Assembly (NCBI GenBank): GCA_009701885.1
Contig: WLJH01000004.1
Span: 95,455 to 159,454 of the forward strand
Length of the DNA: 64,000 nucleotides
Source: Actinomycetota bacterium
GTDB taxonomy: Bacteria > Actinomycetota > Actinomycetes > Propionibacteriales > Nocardioidaceae
Direction of reading: 5' to 3'
The stretch's first letter is position 1, and the number at the start of each line of letters is the position of its first letter. The position numbers and the translations under genes were made by a program. Shown here in pieces: positions 41,059 to 50,359 of the stretch. The notes beneath the pieces are model-generated. The model saw nothing but the letters and a program-made list of their open reading frames with translations, was not told the DNA's origin and did not search any database.

Positions 41059-42339
41059 GTGAGCTCCCACGACGACCTGACCTTCGAGACCCTCGACATC
41101 CACGCGACCGAGGGTCCGATGGCGGCGAAGGTGGCGGCGTACGGGGACGCCTGGCACCGCGGCTTCCACGAGGGCTCCCTGAGCGAGAAGCAGCGGGAGT
41201 TCTGGCTCGAGCACAGCCGCGCCGACGGCGTGACCCTGCGGGCGGCGTACGCCGCGTCGTCGCTGGTCGCGGACCCACCGCCGGTCGGGACCTTCACCAG
41301 CTGGGGCGGGTCGATCAACGTCGGGGGCGGCACGCAGCTGCCGCTGCACATGATCACCGACGTCACCGTGGCCCCGACGCACCGCCGTCGCGGCATCCTC
41401 AGTCGACTGATGACCGACGACCTCGCCGACGCGAGGACGCGCGGTGTGCCGCTGGCGGCGCTGACGGTGTCGGAGGGTGGGATCTACGGCCGGTTCGGCT
41501 TCGGGGTGGCGACGCGGCAGCGGATGGTCGAGGTCGACACCGGCCACGGCCGGTTCCGGCTGCGGGACACCGCGGACGACGGCTCGCTGCAGCTGCTCGA
41601 GCTGCCGCAGGCGCGCCCGCACGTCGAGCGGGTCTTCGCCCGGCACCTGGCCACCACCCGGGGCGCGGTCTCGCGGCCGGCGTTCTACGGCCAGATCGAG
41701 GAGGGCCGGGACTGGGAGTCCGGCGACAAGGACACCAGGTCCAGGGTCGTGGTGCACCTGGACGCGGACGGCGAGGTCGACGGCTACGCCCGGTTCCAGC
41801 ACAAGGACGAGGGCGAGGGTCCGCAGCGGGGCGTGGTGGAGCTGCGGGGCCTGCACGCGCTGACCGACGTCGCGTGGCGGCGGCTCTGGTCGTTCCTCGC
41901 CGACATCGACCTCGCGCAGGTGGTGAAGTCCCGCGTGCCCGTCGACACCCCGCTCCACCTGGCGGTGACCGACCCGCGGGTCGTGCGCAGCACCGCGCTG
42001 TTCGACTTCCTGTGGGTGCGGGTCCTGGACGTCATCGCCGCGCTCGAGGCGCGGCCCTGGCGTGAGGACGCGACGGTCGTGCTCGCGGTGCAGGACCGGA
42101 TGGGGTTCGCCGACGGTCGGTTCCGGATCACCACTGAGAAGGGCCGGGCCACCGTCGTGGCGACCCAGGACGAGCCGGGCGTCACCCTCGACGCCGAGAC
42201 GCTCGGCGCGCTCTACCTCGGCGACCAGCCGGTCACGGTCCACGCCGCCGCCGGCCGCGTGGACGGCCCGGACGTCGACACCTTCGCCGCCATGGCCGAC
42301 CACGCCGGCCCGACGCCCTGGTGCTCCACGGGCTTCTGA
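41059..42339 (+). CDS. Eis-like GNAT N-acetyltransferase
   Basis: 426 residues in three parts: an N-terminal GNAT domain with VTVAPTHRRRGILSRLM (acetyl-CoA loop) and ALTVSEGGIYGRFGFG, a second GNAT-like domain, and a C-terminal SCP2-like region. The last residue is Phe (CSTGF); in Eis the terminal carboxylate acts as the base. Eis proteins acetylate aminoglycosides at several amines and also protein lysines; the natural role here is open. The start follows a -10 box by 6 bases. Confidence 0.87.
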   Translation: MSSHDDLTFETLDIHATEGPMAAKVAAYGDAWHRGFHEGSLSEKQREFWLEHSRADGVTLRAAYAASSLVADPPPVGTFTSWGGSINVGGGTQLPLHMITDVTVAPTHRRRGILSRLMTDDLADARTRGVPLAALTVSEGGIYGRFGFGVATRQRMVEVDTGHGRFRLRDTADDGSLQLLELPQARPHVERVFARHLATTRGAVSRPAFYGQIEEGRDWESGDKDTRSRVVVHLDADGEVDGYARFQHKDEGEGPQRGVVELRGLHALTDVAWRRLWSFLADIDLAQVVKSRVPVDTPLHLAVTDPRVVRSTALFDFLWVRVLDVIAALEARPWREDATVVLAVQDRMGFADGRFRITTEKGRATVVATQDEPGVTLDAETLGALYLGDQPVTVHAAAGRVDGPDVDTFAAMADHAGPTPWCSTGF

Positions 42340-42583
42340 GGGTGCGAGACGTGCGGGACGATGAGCACCTCAGCGAAGGGTGACGCGGAACGGACCGTCA
42401 CCAAGAAGCTCGGGTGGCACCCAGGGCGACCACGCTCTTACCGAGATCAGGACCTGCTGCGGCGCGAACGCGCCACGACCCACCCAGCGGAACCCAGGGA
42501 GCAACCCGGGGGTAGAGCTGGGCGGGCGGCGTACGGCGGGCCGCAATGGTCTGGAACATCTCGCCCCGGCGCCGGAGCCTCCC

Positions 42584-42589
42584 TAGATT
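42584..42589 (+). promoter_or_regulatory. -10 box of exported protein gene
   Basis: TAGATT, 7 bases before ATG at 42597. The 257-base gap upstream shows nothing else I can support. Confidence 0.5.
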
Positions 42590-42596
42590 GCGGACC

Positions 42597-44069
42597 ATGC
42601 CTCGTGCCCCCACGGACCCCCGACCCCTGACCCGCGTCGCCCTGGCGACCATGGCCGCACTCGCTCTCGCTCTCCCGCTCCTCGGCCAGGCGCCTGCGAG
42701 CGCCGGCCCGCTCGGCACCTGGACCCGGGTGAGCGGGGAGACGTCCGAGCAGATCGGCAACATCGCCCGGCCGTCGTCGGTCCGCACCGACGACGGCCTG
42801 CTGCACGTGGTCTACACGCGCCAGGACTCGATCTCGCACCAGTCCCTCCAGCACGTCGTGCTCGGCGACGACGGCGAGGTCGTGGCCCGCAGCACCGTGG
42901 TCGAGGAGTGGGACGCACTGACCCGCGACCCCGAGATCCTGCGATCGGGTTCCGGTCTGCGGGTGGTCTTCAGTGGGCTGCGCGACGTGGTGGCGACGGA
43001 TCCGTTCAACAGCGGACGGATGTACCACGCCACGTCGGATGCCTCCGGCGCCGTCTGGAGCCTGCAGCCGACGTTCCTGTCCAAGAGCGGCAACGCCTAC
43101 GCCTCCAACGGCACCGGCGCCGTCGACCGCCTCGACGGGTCGGCGATGGTGGCGTTCACCCCGAGCGGCTCCGACGTCCTCCTGCGCAGCGGCGAGGTGG
43201 GCGATCCGGAGGCGGCCGCCGACGACCAGCGCACCGGCGTGGACCAGTGCTGCGTCTACGACGCCGAGCTGGCCCGTGTGCCGGGCACCGACGAGGTGTG
43301 GGCGTCGTGGGTGGCCAACGGGCGCACCCCGACGAGCCTGGGGGTCTTCGTCCAGCGCGTCGCCCCCACCCTCGGCCCCGTCCTGCGCGCGCCCCGCTCG
43401 GTGGTTGACTACGAGGGCACCGAGTCGACGAGCACCCTCTCCGGCAGCGCTCCCCTGCTCGCCACCGCGGACGGCGTCTTCGTGGCGTACCCGGTCGGCT
43501 ACCCGACCCGGGAGTACCTCGCGGTCTGGCGCGTGGGCGAAGCCGCGCCCTCACGGGTGCCGAACAGCCCGAACGCGAGGTACGCCGCGCTGTCGGCCGG
43601 TCCGGCGGGACGGGTCTGGGTCGCGTGGGTGTCCGACCACGACGTCCGTGCCGCCCGCTCCTCCGCCGGCGGCGGCAGCTGGGGCGCCGCGGTTGACCTG
43701 GGTTTCCGCACGGTCTCTGGCGAGCCGAGCAGCTGGGGCGTCGACATCGACGCCACCGGTGGCACCGCCGACGTCGTGCTCAACGACACCACGGCCCTGT
43801 GGCACCAGGAGGCACTGCCGGGGCTGTCGCTCGCGGCCGCGCCGGACCGCATCCGGGTCGACCGGCGCACCCGGGTGGGGTTCACGGTCACCGACGCTGG
43901 CGACCGGGTCGCGGGCGCCGAGGTGCTGCTGGCCGGCGAGCGCTGCACGACGGCCGCCGACGGGACCTGCTCGGTGCGGGTGCGGCCCGCGCGGGCGCGG
44001 CGTCTCGTGGCGACCGCGACGCTGGCCGACCACGCACCCGGCCGCGACACGGTGTCCGTGCGCCGCTGA
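42597..44069 (+). CDS. Exported beta-rich protein, probably propeller fold
   Basis: 490 residues. The signal peptide is VALATMAALALALPLLGQAP with cleavage after ASA. The body has repeated blade-like units with W or Y followed by short strands (GLLHVVYTRQDS, GSGLRVVFSGLRD, GRVWVAWVSDHDVRAARSS), as in sialidase or YVTN-type propellers. The C-terminal 80 residues look like an Ig-like domain (GFTVTDAGDRVAGAEVLLAG) with one Cys pair. The function is unknown. ATG at 42597 is set by the -10 box and signal peptide; the frame opens earlier at 42546. Confidence 0.78.
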   Translation: MPRAPTDPRPLTRVALATMAALALALPLLGQAPASAGPLGTWTRVSGETSEQIGNIARPSSVRTDDGLLHVVYTRQDSISHQSLQHVVLGDDGEVVARSTVVEEWDALTRDPEILRSGSGLRVVFSGLRDVVATDPFNSGRMYHATSDASGAVWSLQPTFLSKSGNAYASNGTGAVDRLDGSAMVAFTPSGSDVLLRSGEVGDPEAAADDQRTGVDQCCVYDAELARVPGTDEVWASWVANGRTPTSLGVFVQRVAPTLGPVLRAPRSVVDYEGTESTSTLSGSAPLLATADGVFVAYPVGYPTREYLAVWRVGEAAPSRVPNSPNARYAALSAGPAGRVWVAWVSDHDVRAARSSAGGGSWGAAVDLGFRTVSGEPSSWGVDIDATGGTADVVLNDTTALWHQEALPGLSLAAAPDRIRVDRRTRVGFTVTDAGDRVAGAEVLLAGERCTTAADGTCSVRVRPARARRLVATATLADHAPGRDTVSVRR

Positions 44070-44076
44070 CCCGGTC

Positions 44077-44433
44077 TCAGCCCAGCAGCACGGACGGCTG
44101 GAACACCGGCCGCCGGTCGAGGTCCTCGGAGGTGGGCCGGACGAACTCGAAGGCGGCGGTCCGCACGACCCGCCACGAGGGCTCGACGGAAGCCAGCCCC
44201 TCGGCGCAGGACTCGTGCAGCGGTGGGGCGTGGAAGGCGTTGCGCGCGACCTCGAGGTCGTCGCCGACGAAGGCGATCGGTCGCCCGAGCGACTCCGCGC
44301 AGGCACCGCAGATGCGCGACAGCGCGCACTGGGTGACCCGGGTGCCGACCAGCTCGCGGCGACCGTCGGGCCCGGTCTCCCACGCGAAGGGCGCGGAGAC
44401 CGGGTCGACGTCGCGGCTCAGGCCACGCAGCAT
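44077..44433 (-). CDS. Small Cys-containing hypothetical protein
   Basis: 118 residues. It contains CALSRICGACAESLG and a later HAPPLHESCAEG, so four Cys and nearby His that could bind zinc. No family is recognised. ATG at 44433 lies 10 bases after the desaturase stop, with GTGAGG upstream; the longer frame overlaps the desaturase. It is probably translated from the desaturase message. The last Cys-rich region and small size suggest a zinc-ribbon-like accessory protein, a weak inference. Confidence 0.65.
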   Translation of the reverse strand: MLRGLSRDVDPVSAPFAWETGPDGRRELVGTRVTQCALSRICGACAESLGRPIAFVGDDLEVARNAFHAPPLHESCAEGLASVEPSWRVVRTAAFEFVRPTSEDLDRRPVFQPSVLLG

Positions 44434-44443
44434 CAGGCCGACC

Positions 44444-45679
44444 TCACGACGCCTGCTTGCCGCGCGACCACGCACCGAGCTCGCTGCGTCGCGGGGGTCG
44501 CTCGGCGTCGGACTTGCGACCCTTGTCGATCGGCGGGGCTTCGGGCGAGTCGGGCTTGGCCGGGGGCTGCGGCGGCTTGTCGTCGCTGGTCCAGCCGTTG
44601 GGCACCGACAGCTTGATGATCGTGCGCAGCGCCTGGCCGTACTGCTGGTGCAGCGGGCCGATCGTGTAGGGGATGTCGTACTTCGCGCACAGCTCCTTCA
44701 CGCGCACCGAGATGTCGGCGTACCTGTTGCTCGGCAGGTCGGGGAACAGGTGGTGCTCGATCTGGAAGCCGAGGTTGCCCGAGAGGATGTGCAGCAGCGG
44801 GCCGCCCTCGAAGTTGGCGGCGCCGAGGATCTGCCGGAGGTACCACTCCGCGCGGGTCTCGTCCTCGATCTCCTCCTCGGTGAAGTGCATCGCCCCGTCG
44901 GGGAAGTGCCCGCAGAAGATGATCACGTAGGCCCAGATGTTGCGGGTGAAGTTCGCCGCGGCGTTGGCCTTCAGCGTCGTCCTCCACTGCGGCCCGGACA
45001 GCGCCGGGTAGACCACGTAGTCCTTGAGCGCCTGGTTGCGGCCCTTGCGCCAGATCTGGCGCAGCTGCCGCTTCATCTCCTTCGGGTCCTTCTCGCCCTT
45101 GCGGATCTTCTCCAGGTCGAGGTCGTGCAGCGCGACCCCCCACTGGAAGAGCCCGGCGAGCAACGCGTTGTAGACCGGCTGCCCGAGGTTGAAGACGTTC
45201 CACCGCTGCTCGCGGGCCATCCGCAGGATGCCGTAGCCGATGTCGTTGTCGTAGCCCAGCACGTTGGTGAACTGGTGGTGCACGTAGTTGTGCGAGTGCT
45301 TCCACTGCTCGGCCGGCTGCGCGGTGTCCCACTCCCAGTTGGAGGAGTGGATCTCGGGATCGTTCATCCAGTCCCACTGGCCGTGCATGACGTTGTGGCC
45401 GATCTCCATGTTCTCGAGGATCTTGTGGAGGGCCAGCATGCTCGTGCCCGCGAGGACCGCGGGGACGCGCGTCCGCCTGGACTGGGTGCCGAGCATCAGC
45501 GTCAGTCGTCCCGCGACGGCCAGGCCGCGCTGGATCTTGATCAACCGGTTGATGTACGCCGCGTCGGCGGCGCCCCGCGAGGCCTCGACCTCCTCGCGGA
45601 TCGCGTCGAGCTCGCGACCGAGCTCCTCGACCTGCTCCTCGGTGAGGTGCATGTACTCCCGGACGTCCGAGATCGCCAT
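44444..45679 (-). CDS. Membrane fatty acid desaturase, DesA3-like
   Basis: 411 residues with the three His boxes of membrane desaturases: GHNVMHGQW, HSHNYVHHQFTN and GFQIEHHLFP. It inserts a cis double bond in fatty acyl chains using a di-iron centre and electrons from a reductase. The neighbouring upstream gene encodes such a reductase, as in the mycobacterial pair Rv3230c-DesA3. The C-terminal 60 residues are Pro/Lys-rich and likely disordered. ATG at 45679; the gap to the reductase is 47 bases. Confidence 0.93.
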   Translation of the reverse strand: MAISDVREYMHLTEEQVEELGRELDAIREEVEASRGAADAAYINRLIKIQRGLAVAGRLTLMLGTQSRRTRVPAVLAGTSMLALHKILENMEIGHNVMHGQWDWMNDPEIHSSNWEWDTAQPAEQWKHSHNYVHHQFTNVLGYDNDIGYGILRMAREQRWNVFNLGQPVYNALLAGLFQWGVALHDLDLEKIRKGEKDPKEMKRQLRQIWRKGRNQALKDYVVYPALSGPQWRTTLKANAAANFTRNIWAYVIIFCGHFPDGAMHFTEEEIEDETRAEWYLRQILGAANFEGGPLLHILSGNLGFQIEHHLFPDLPSNRYADISVRVKELCAKYDIPYTIGPLHQQYGQALRTIIKLSVPNGWTSDDKPPQPPAKPDSPEAPPIDKGRKSDAERPPRRSELGAWSRGKQAS

Positions 45680-45726
45680 GGGTGTCTCCGTTCCTCGGTG
45701 GTGCTCAGGTGTGGCTCGGGTGGTGC

Positions 45727-46869
45727 TCAGATGTCGAAGGTGCAGTCGCCGACGGCGGCGGTGACACAGGTCTGCACCTGCTCGTTGCGCTGGTCGAACT
45801 CGTCCCCGTTGCGCAGGTCGCGCACCTTGCCCTCGACGAGGGTCAGGGTGCAGGTGTGGCAGATGCCCATGCGGCAGCCGTAGGGCATGCCGACGCCGGC
45901 CGACTCCCCCGCCTCCAGGACCGTGGTCGCCCCGTCGGCGTCGATGCTCTTGCCGCTGTTGCGGAAGGTGATGGTGCCGCCCTCGCCCCCCTCGCCCCCG
46001 AGCTGGAGGGTGAAGCGCTCGAGGTGGAGCCTGTCCTCGAGGTCGTGGGACGCGAAGAACTCCGTGATGGCGTCCAGCATCGGCCCCGGCCCGCAGGCGT
46101 AGGTCTCACGCTCGCGCCAGTCGGGGCAGAAGGAGTCGATGCCGCCCTCGTCGTGGCCGAGGTCGAGCATGCCGTCGGTGTCGGTGTGCAGCCGGTGCAG
46201 GGCGAGCCCGTCGTGCTCCTCGGCCAGGCGCTGCAGCTCGTCGGCGAAGATCATCCGCTCCGGCGTGGGGCTGGAGTAGTGCATCACCACGTCGACGCCG
46301 CCCCCCTGGCCGTCGGCGCCGCGCAGCTGCCCGCGGCGCTCCATCGTGCGCAGCATCGCCATCACAGGGGTAACGCCGGAGCCGCCCACGAGGAAGAGCA
46401 TCTTGGCCGGCGGCGGCTCGGGCAGCACGAAGTCGCCCTCCGGCGCGGCCAGGCGCACGATCGTGCCGGGCTCGAGGCCCTTGACCAGGTGGGTCGAGAG
46501 CAGGCCCTCGGGCATGGCCCGGACGGTGATCGTGATGGTGCGGCCGGAGCGCCGGGGGGCGGAGGAGATGGAGTAGGAGCGCCACTGGAACGTCCCGTCG
46601 ACCGGGATACCGATCCCGACGTACTGACCCGGGCGGTGGTCGAAGCGCCAGCCCCACCCGGGACGGATCACCAGGGTGGCGGCGTCGTCGGTCTCGGGGA
46701 TGACCTCCTCGATGCGGCCGCGCAGCTCGCGCTGGCTCCACAGCGGGTTGACCAGGCGCAGGTAGTCGTCGGGGTGCAGCGGAGTGGTCAGCTTCGAGCC
46801 CGCCCGGCGCACGCGCTCCCACGGGACCACCCGCGCCGCAGACCTGACCTTGGTTCCTGCACCTGCCAT
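45727..46869 (-). CDS. Ferredoxin/ferredoxin-NADP reductase, desaturase partner
   Basis: 380 residues: FAD domain with RSYSISSAP and a flavin loop, NAD(P) domain (LFLVGGSGVTPVMAML, YACGPGPMLDAI), then a plant-type 2Fe-2S domain with GCRMGICHTCTL and VQTCVTAA. It carries electrons from NADPH to the desaturase downstream. ATG at 46869 is preferred; the frame opens at a GTG at 46932, which would add residues with no family match. A TAAGGAG string lies about 35 bases upstream. Palindromes in the promoter region suggest a repressor site. Confidence 0.92.
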   Translation of the reverse strand: MAGAGTKVRSAARVVPWERVRRAGSKLTTPLHPDDYLRLVNPLWSQRELRGRIEEVIPETDDAATLVIRPGWGWRFDHRPGQYVGIGIPVDGTFQWRSYSISSAPRRSGRTITITVRAMPEGLLSTHLVKGLEPGTIVRLAAPEGDFVLPEPPPAKMLFLVGGSGVTPVMAMLRTMERRGQLRGADGQGGGVDVVMHYSSPTPERMIFADELQRLAEEHDGLALHRLHTDTDGMLDLGHDEGGIDSFCPDWRERETYACGPGPMLDAITEFFASHDLEDRLHLERFTLQLGGEGGEGGTITFRNSGKSIDADGATTVLEAGESAGVGMPYGCRMGICHTCTLTLVEGKVRDLRNGDEFDQRNEQVQTCVTAAVGDCTFDI

Positions 46870-46925
46870 CCGGGGCCCCCGAGCGCTGTCGACCGATCTC
46901 CTTACCAGCCCGGTCAGTGAACGCC

Positions 46926-46948
46926 TGTGCACACCGGTGCGTCAACGA
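46926..46948. promoter_or_regulatory. Palindrome cluster upstream of reductase-desaturase operon
   Basis: The plus strand reads TGTGCACA next to CACCGGTG, two overlapping 8-bp perfect palindromes, and then the complement of TTGACG (a possible -35 for the minus strand) follows. The site could bind a TetR-type lipid regulator, but the sequence alone does not say which. Confidence 0.35.
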
Positions 46949-47016
46949 CCCGGCAGGGTGAAGCATGGGCCCGCGGCAGGCTGGGTCACAGGCTGGGCGA
47001 CGTTGCCCGCGCGGGC

Positions 47017-47022
47017 TAGGTT
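47017..47022 (+). promoter_or_regulatory. -10 box of msrB
   Basis: TAGGTT, then CGAGGC, then ATG at 47029. Confidence 0.55.
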
Positions 47023-47028
47023 CGAGGC

Positions 47029-47445
47029 ATGTCCTACGACGTGGCCAAGACCGACGCCGAGTGGCGCGAGCAGCTCTCCCCCCTGGAGTACGCCGTGCTC
47101 CGCGAGGCCGGCACCGAGCGCGCCTTCGTCGGCAAGCTCACCGACACCGAGACCGAGGGCGTCTACCGCTGCAAGGCCTGCGACGCCGAGCTCTTCCGCT
47201 CCGAGACCAAGTTCCACTCCGGCTGCGGCTGGCCGTCGTTCTACCAGTCGCTGCCCGACACCGTCGAGGAGCGCGAGGACAACAGCCACGGGATGCGCCG
47301 GGTCGAGGTGCTGTGCAAGAGCTGCGGCTCCCACCTGGGCCACGTCTTCCCCGACGGCTACGGCACGCCCACCGGCGACCGCTACTGCATCAACTCCGTC
47401 AGCCTCACCCTCGAGGACGCCCAGGGCAACCGCGTCGCCGGCTGA
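47029..47445 (+). CDS. msrB: Peptide-methionine (R)-S-oxide reductase MsrB
   Basis: 138 residues. Zinc-binding CKACDAELF and CKSCGSHLGH, substrate loop SGCGWPSFYQ and catalytic Cys in RYCINSVSL, all as in MsrB. It repairs methionine R-sulfoxide in proteins. The start follows a -10 box by 6 bases. It lies close to the heme genes, as msrB does near hemQ and hemG in mycobacteria. Confidence 0.96.
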   Translation: MSYDVAKTDAEWREQLSPLEYAVLREAGTERAFVGKLTDTETEGVYRCKACDAELFRSETKFHSGCGWPSFYQSLPDTVEEREDNSHGMRRVEVLCKSCGSHLGHVFPDGYGTPTGDRYCINSVSLTLEDAQGNRVAG

Positions 47446-47464
47446 CCCGCGGCCGGCGCCACGG

Positions 47465-48106
47465 CTAGGACGTGGCGGGGACCATCGCGGCCAGCAGCCG
47501 CACGACGCCCTCGCCGTACGTCGCGTCGGCCCACTCCTGGAGCGAGCCGTCGTCGTAGAACACGTCGGCCAGCACGTGGGTCTCGGCGGCGTAGGTGCCC
47601 TGGACGCCGGGGAGCACCTCCTGGAGCTCCTCGGCGATGCGCCGCAGCTCCCCGGCGGGGACCGGCGGGTCCGGGTCCGGCGGCGTGCTCGGCTCCTGCG
47701 CCATCACGTCGTAGAGCGCCGCCGGGATCGCGTCGGTGGCGGCGAGGGCCTTCCCGTCCCAGGACCCGGTGATGGCGAACGAGCCCCAGCGGGTCCGCCC
47801 CTGCCTCTCGTGCATCTCCTGTGCCGACCAGTCCCAGTCGAGCAGCGCGGGGCCGCTGCACTGGGGCGGCCACGACTCCGCGATCGGGCCGAGGCAGACC
47901 TCGGGCCCCTTCCCGGTGTCCATCACCATCGCCAGGTTGGCGGTGCGGACGTCGGCGGGCAGCACCAGGGCGGGCGGACCAGCCGGGTCCGCCGGGTCGG
48001 TGGAGCCGGGGTCGCGGGCGACGGTGTCGTCGCCTCCGCACGCGGTGAGGGCCAGCAGCAGCGGTGCGAGGACCAGGAGGCGCAGGCTCGCGAGGGTCGG
48101 GGTCAT
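47465..48106 (-). CDS. Putative lipoprotein of unknown function
   Basis: 213 residues. The signal peptide ends in LLLALTACGG, a good lipobox. The mature part has an acidic Pro/Asp linker and a domain with MDTGKGPEVCLGP and SWPPQCSGPALLDWDWS, holding one Cys pair and two W-rich strands. No family is recognised. ATG at 48106 gives the full signal peptide. The longer frame overlaps hemQ and was rejected. Confidence 0.8.
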   Translation of the reverse strand: MTPTLASLRLLVLAPLLLALTACGGDDTVARDPGSTDPADPAGPPALVLPADVRTANLAMVMDTGKGPEVCLGPIAESWPPQCSGPALLDWDWSAQEMHERQGRTRWGSFAITGSWDGKALAATDAIPAALYDVMAQEPSTPPDPDPPVPAGELRRIAEELQEVLPGVQGTYAAETHVLADVFYDDGSLQEWADATYGEGVVRLLAAMVPATS

Positions 48107-48159
48107 GCCGCTGCGACGTACGCAGCGGACGACCGGTTCCCGCGGTCGCCGGGAGGTGC

Positions 48160-48867
48160 TCAGGGCAGCCGGTCCACGAGGTCGGCGACCGGGGTCAGCG
48201 CGCCGGTGTAGAAGGGGATCTCCTCGCGCACGTGGCGCCGGGCCTCGGAGCCGCGTAGGTGCCGCATGAGGTCGACGATGCGGTAGAGCTCGTCGGCCTC
48301 GAAGGCCAGCAGCCACTCGTAGTCGCCGAGGGCGAAGGAGGCCACGGTGTTGGCGCGGACGTCCTTGTAGTCGCGCGCCATCTTGCCGTGCTCGGCGAGC
48401 ATCGCGCGGCGCTCGGAGTCCTCGAGGAGGTACCACTCGTAGGAGCGGACGAAGGGGTAGACGCAGACGTGCTTCTTCGGCTCCTCGTCGTCGAGGAACG
48501 CCGGCACGTGGGACTTGTTGAACTCCGCCGGGCGGTGCAGCGCCATCTGCGACCACACCGGCTCGAAGCGGGCACCGAAGGCGGTGCGCCGGAAGCGGTG
48601 GTACGCCGACTGCAGCTCCTCGCTGGTGGCCGCGTGGGTCCAGAGCATGATGTCGGCGTCGGCGCGCAGGCCGCTGACGTCGTAGACGCCGCGGACCACG
48701 GTGTCGGCCTCGGCGAGCTCGGCGAAGAGCTTCTCGACCTCGGCGCCCTCGGCCGTGCGGTCGCTGTCGCCCAGGACGTCGCGGAGCCGGAAGACCGACC
48801 ACATGGTGTAGCGGATCGAGGCGTTGATCTCCTTGACCCGGGCGGCGTTGGACTTCGTCTCGCTCAT
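48160..48867 (-). CDS. hemQ: Coproheme decarboxylase HemQ
   Basis: 235 residues of the chlorite dismutase-like fold. It shows [12 protein letters not shown] (the Tyr that becomes a radical) and [18 protein letters not shown] (propionate contacts and proximal His). It decarboxylates coproheme to heme b in the last step of the coproporphyrin-dependent pathway. ATG at 48867 follows CACAAT by 7 bases; ATG at 48876 is also in frame. hemG lies upstream on the same strand. Confidence 0.95.
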   Translation of the reverse strand: MSETKSNAARVKEINASIRYTMWSVFRLRDVLGDSDRTAEGAEVEKLFAELAEADTVVRGVYDVSGLRADADIMLWTHAATSEELQSAYHRFRRTAFGARFEPVWSQMALHRPAEFNKSHVPAFLDDEEPKKHVCVYPFVRSYEWYLLEDSERRAMLAEHGKMARDYKDVRANTVASFALGDYEWLLAFEADELYRIVDLMRHLRGSEARRHVREEIPFYTGALTPVADLVDRLP

Positions 48868-48874
48868 GCTCGCC

Positions 48875-48880
48875 ATTGTG
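48875..48880 (-). promoter_or_regulatory. -10 box of hemQ
   Basis: CACAAT on the minus strand, 7 bases before ATG at 48867; less close to TANNNT than the others. Confidence 0.35.
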
Positions 48881-48919
48881 CCAACCCGGCCGTGACCGAC
48901 CGAGCCGGAGGGACCAAGG

Positions 48920-50290
48920 TCACCCGAGCCGCGCGACCGCCCGCTCGGCCGAGCCGATGACGGCGGGGATGCCCACCCCGTCGTACGCCGCTCCGCAGAC
49001 GGCGAGCCCGGGCACCCGCGCCAGCTCGGCGCGGATGCGCGCGACCCGGCCGAGGTGGCCCAGGGCGTACTGCGGGAGCCCCCCGCCCCACCGCTGCACG
49101 TGGGTGTCGACGGGCCGGGCGCGCAGCCCGACGGCCTCGGCGAGGTCGGCCAGGGAGGCCGCGACCAACGCCTCGTCGGGGACCTGGAGCGACGCCTCCT
49201 CCCCGTGCCGGCCCAGGGACGTGCGCAGGTGGAGGAGCCCCTCGGCGGCGCCGGCCGCACGGACCCAGCCCCACTTGGCGAAGGAGAAGGTCGCGGCCTT
49301 GATGGCGCGCTGCTCGACCGGCGGCACGAGGAAGCCCGAGGCATCGGTCCCGGCGAGGTCTCCGACGTCGCCCACCCGGAAGGCGAGCGTGACCACCGCG
49401 ACCGATGCGGTGCCGATGCCCCCGACCAGCTCGCCGGCGACCGGGGCGAGGTCGACGAGCAGCCGGGCTGCTGCCGGCGGCGGGACCGCGAGGACCACGG
49501 CGTCGGCGGTGATCGTGCGTTCTGCGGTGGTCGGCCCGACGAGGAGGCGGAACCGGGCGTGCTCGCGGGTCAGCCGCCGCACCGTCTCCTGCGTGCGCAC
49601 CTCGAGCCGCTCGGCGAGGGCCAGGGGCAGGCCACCCATGCCGCCGGCCAGGCCGGCGAAGACGGGCGCGGAGTAGGTCGCGGGCGCGGACAGCGACGGC
49701 GCCTGGTCGAGCAGCGAGCCCTTCTCGGCCAGCGCGACCAGCTGCGGGACCGCCGCGCGGGCGGAGATGGCGCGGGCGTGCCCGGCGTACACCCCGCCCA
49801 GCAGGGGCTCGACCAACCGGTCGGTGACGGCCGGTCCGAGCCGGTCGTCGACGAGTGCGCCGACGGTGACGTCCTCGCCGACGTCGGTGGGTGCGTGGCC
49901 GCGCTCGGCGCGCACGCGGTCGAGCTCGTCGGCGGTGAGGACACCGCTGGCCTCGAGGTCCTTCAAGTCGAGCGGCACGCCCATGAGCGAGCGCGGCAGC
50001 GGGCGCAGGGCGCCGCGGGTCCAGATCCGCGAGGACGCCTGCGCGGGGTGGCAGACCTCGAGCCCCAGCTCGGCGGCCAGCGCGACGCCCTCGGGGCGGC
50101 GGTTGAGCATCGCCTCGGCGCCGACGTCGACCCCGACCCCGGCGACGGTACGACGGCGCAGCACACCCCCGACCTCCGGCGAGCCCTCCAGCACCAGCAC
50201 GTCGCGGCCCAGCCCGCTCAGCCGGTGCGCCGCGGCCAGGCCACCGATCCCGGCGCCGACGACCACCACGTCGCGATGCTCACCCGTCAC
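48920..50290 (-). CDS. hemG: Coproporphyrinogen III oxidase (HemG/HemY/CgoX)
   Basis: 456 residues. The FAD motif is [20 protein letters not shown], and the C-terminal motif is [20 protein letters not shown]. Family features such as [17 protein letters not shown] and the [10 protein letters not shown] helix are present. In actinobacteria this enzyme oxidises coproporphyrinogen III to coproporphyrin III. GTG at 50290 begins right at the FAD strand; the longer frame overlaps a plus-strand gene. hemQ is downstream, and hemE lies 1.9 kb upstream past two plus-strand genes. Confidence 0.93.
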   Translation of the reverse strand: MTGEHRDVVVVGAGIGGLAAAHRLSGLGRDVLVLEGSPEVGGVLRRRTVAGVGVDVGAEAMLNRRPEGVALAAELGLEVCHPAQASSRIWTRGALRPLPRSLMGVPLDLKDLEASGVLTADELDRVRAERGHAPTDVGEDVTVGALVDDRLGPAVTDRLVEPLLGGVYAGHARAISARAAVPQLVALAEKGSLLDQAPSLSAPATYSAPVFAGLAGGMGGLPLALAERLEVRTQETVRRLTREHARFRLLVGPTTAERTITADAVVLAVPPPAAARLLVDLAPVAGELVGGIGTASVAVVTLAFRVGDVGDLAGTDASGFLVPPVEQRAIKAATFSFAKWGWVRAAGAAEGLLHLRTSLGRHGEEASLQVPDEALVAASLADLAEAVGLRARPVDTHVQRWGGGLPQYALGHLGRVARIRAELARVPGLAVCGAAYDGVGIPAVIGSAERAVARLG

Positions 50291-50359
50291 GTCGCCAGCG
50301 TCCCACGGGCCCGGTGGCCGGCGCGGGAACCCCCTGCGGCCGCTTCGCGTCCCAGCGGC

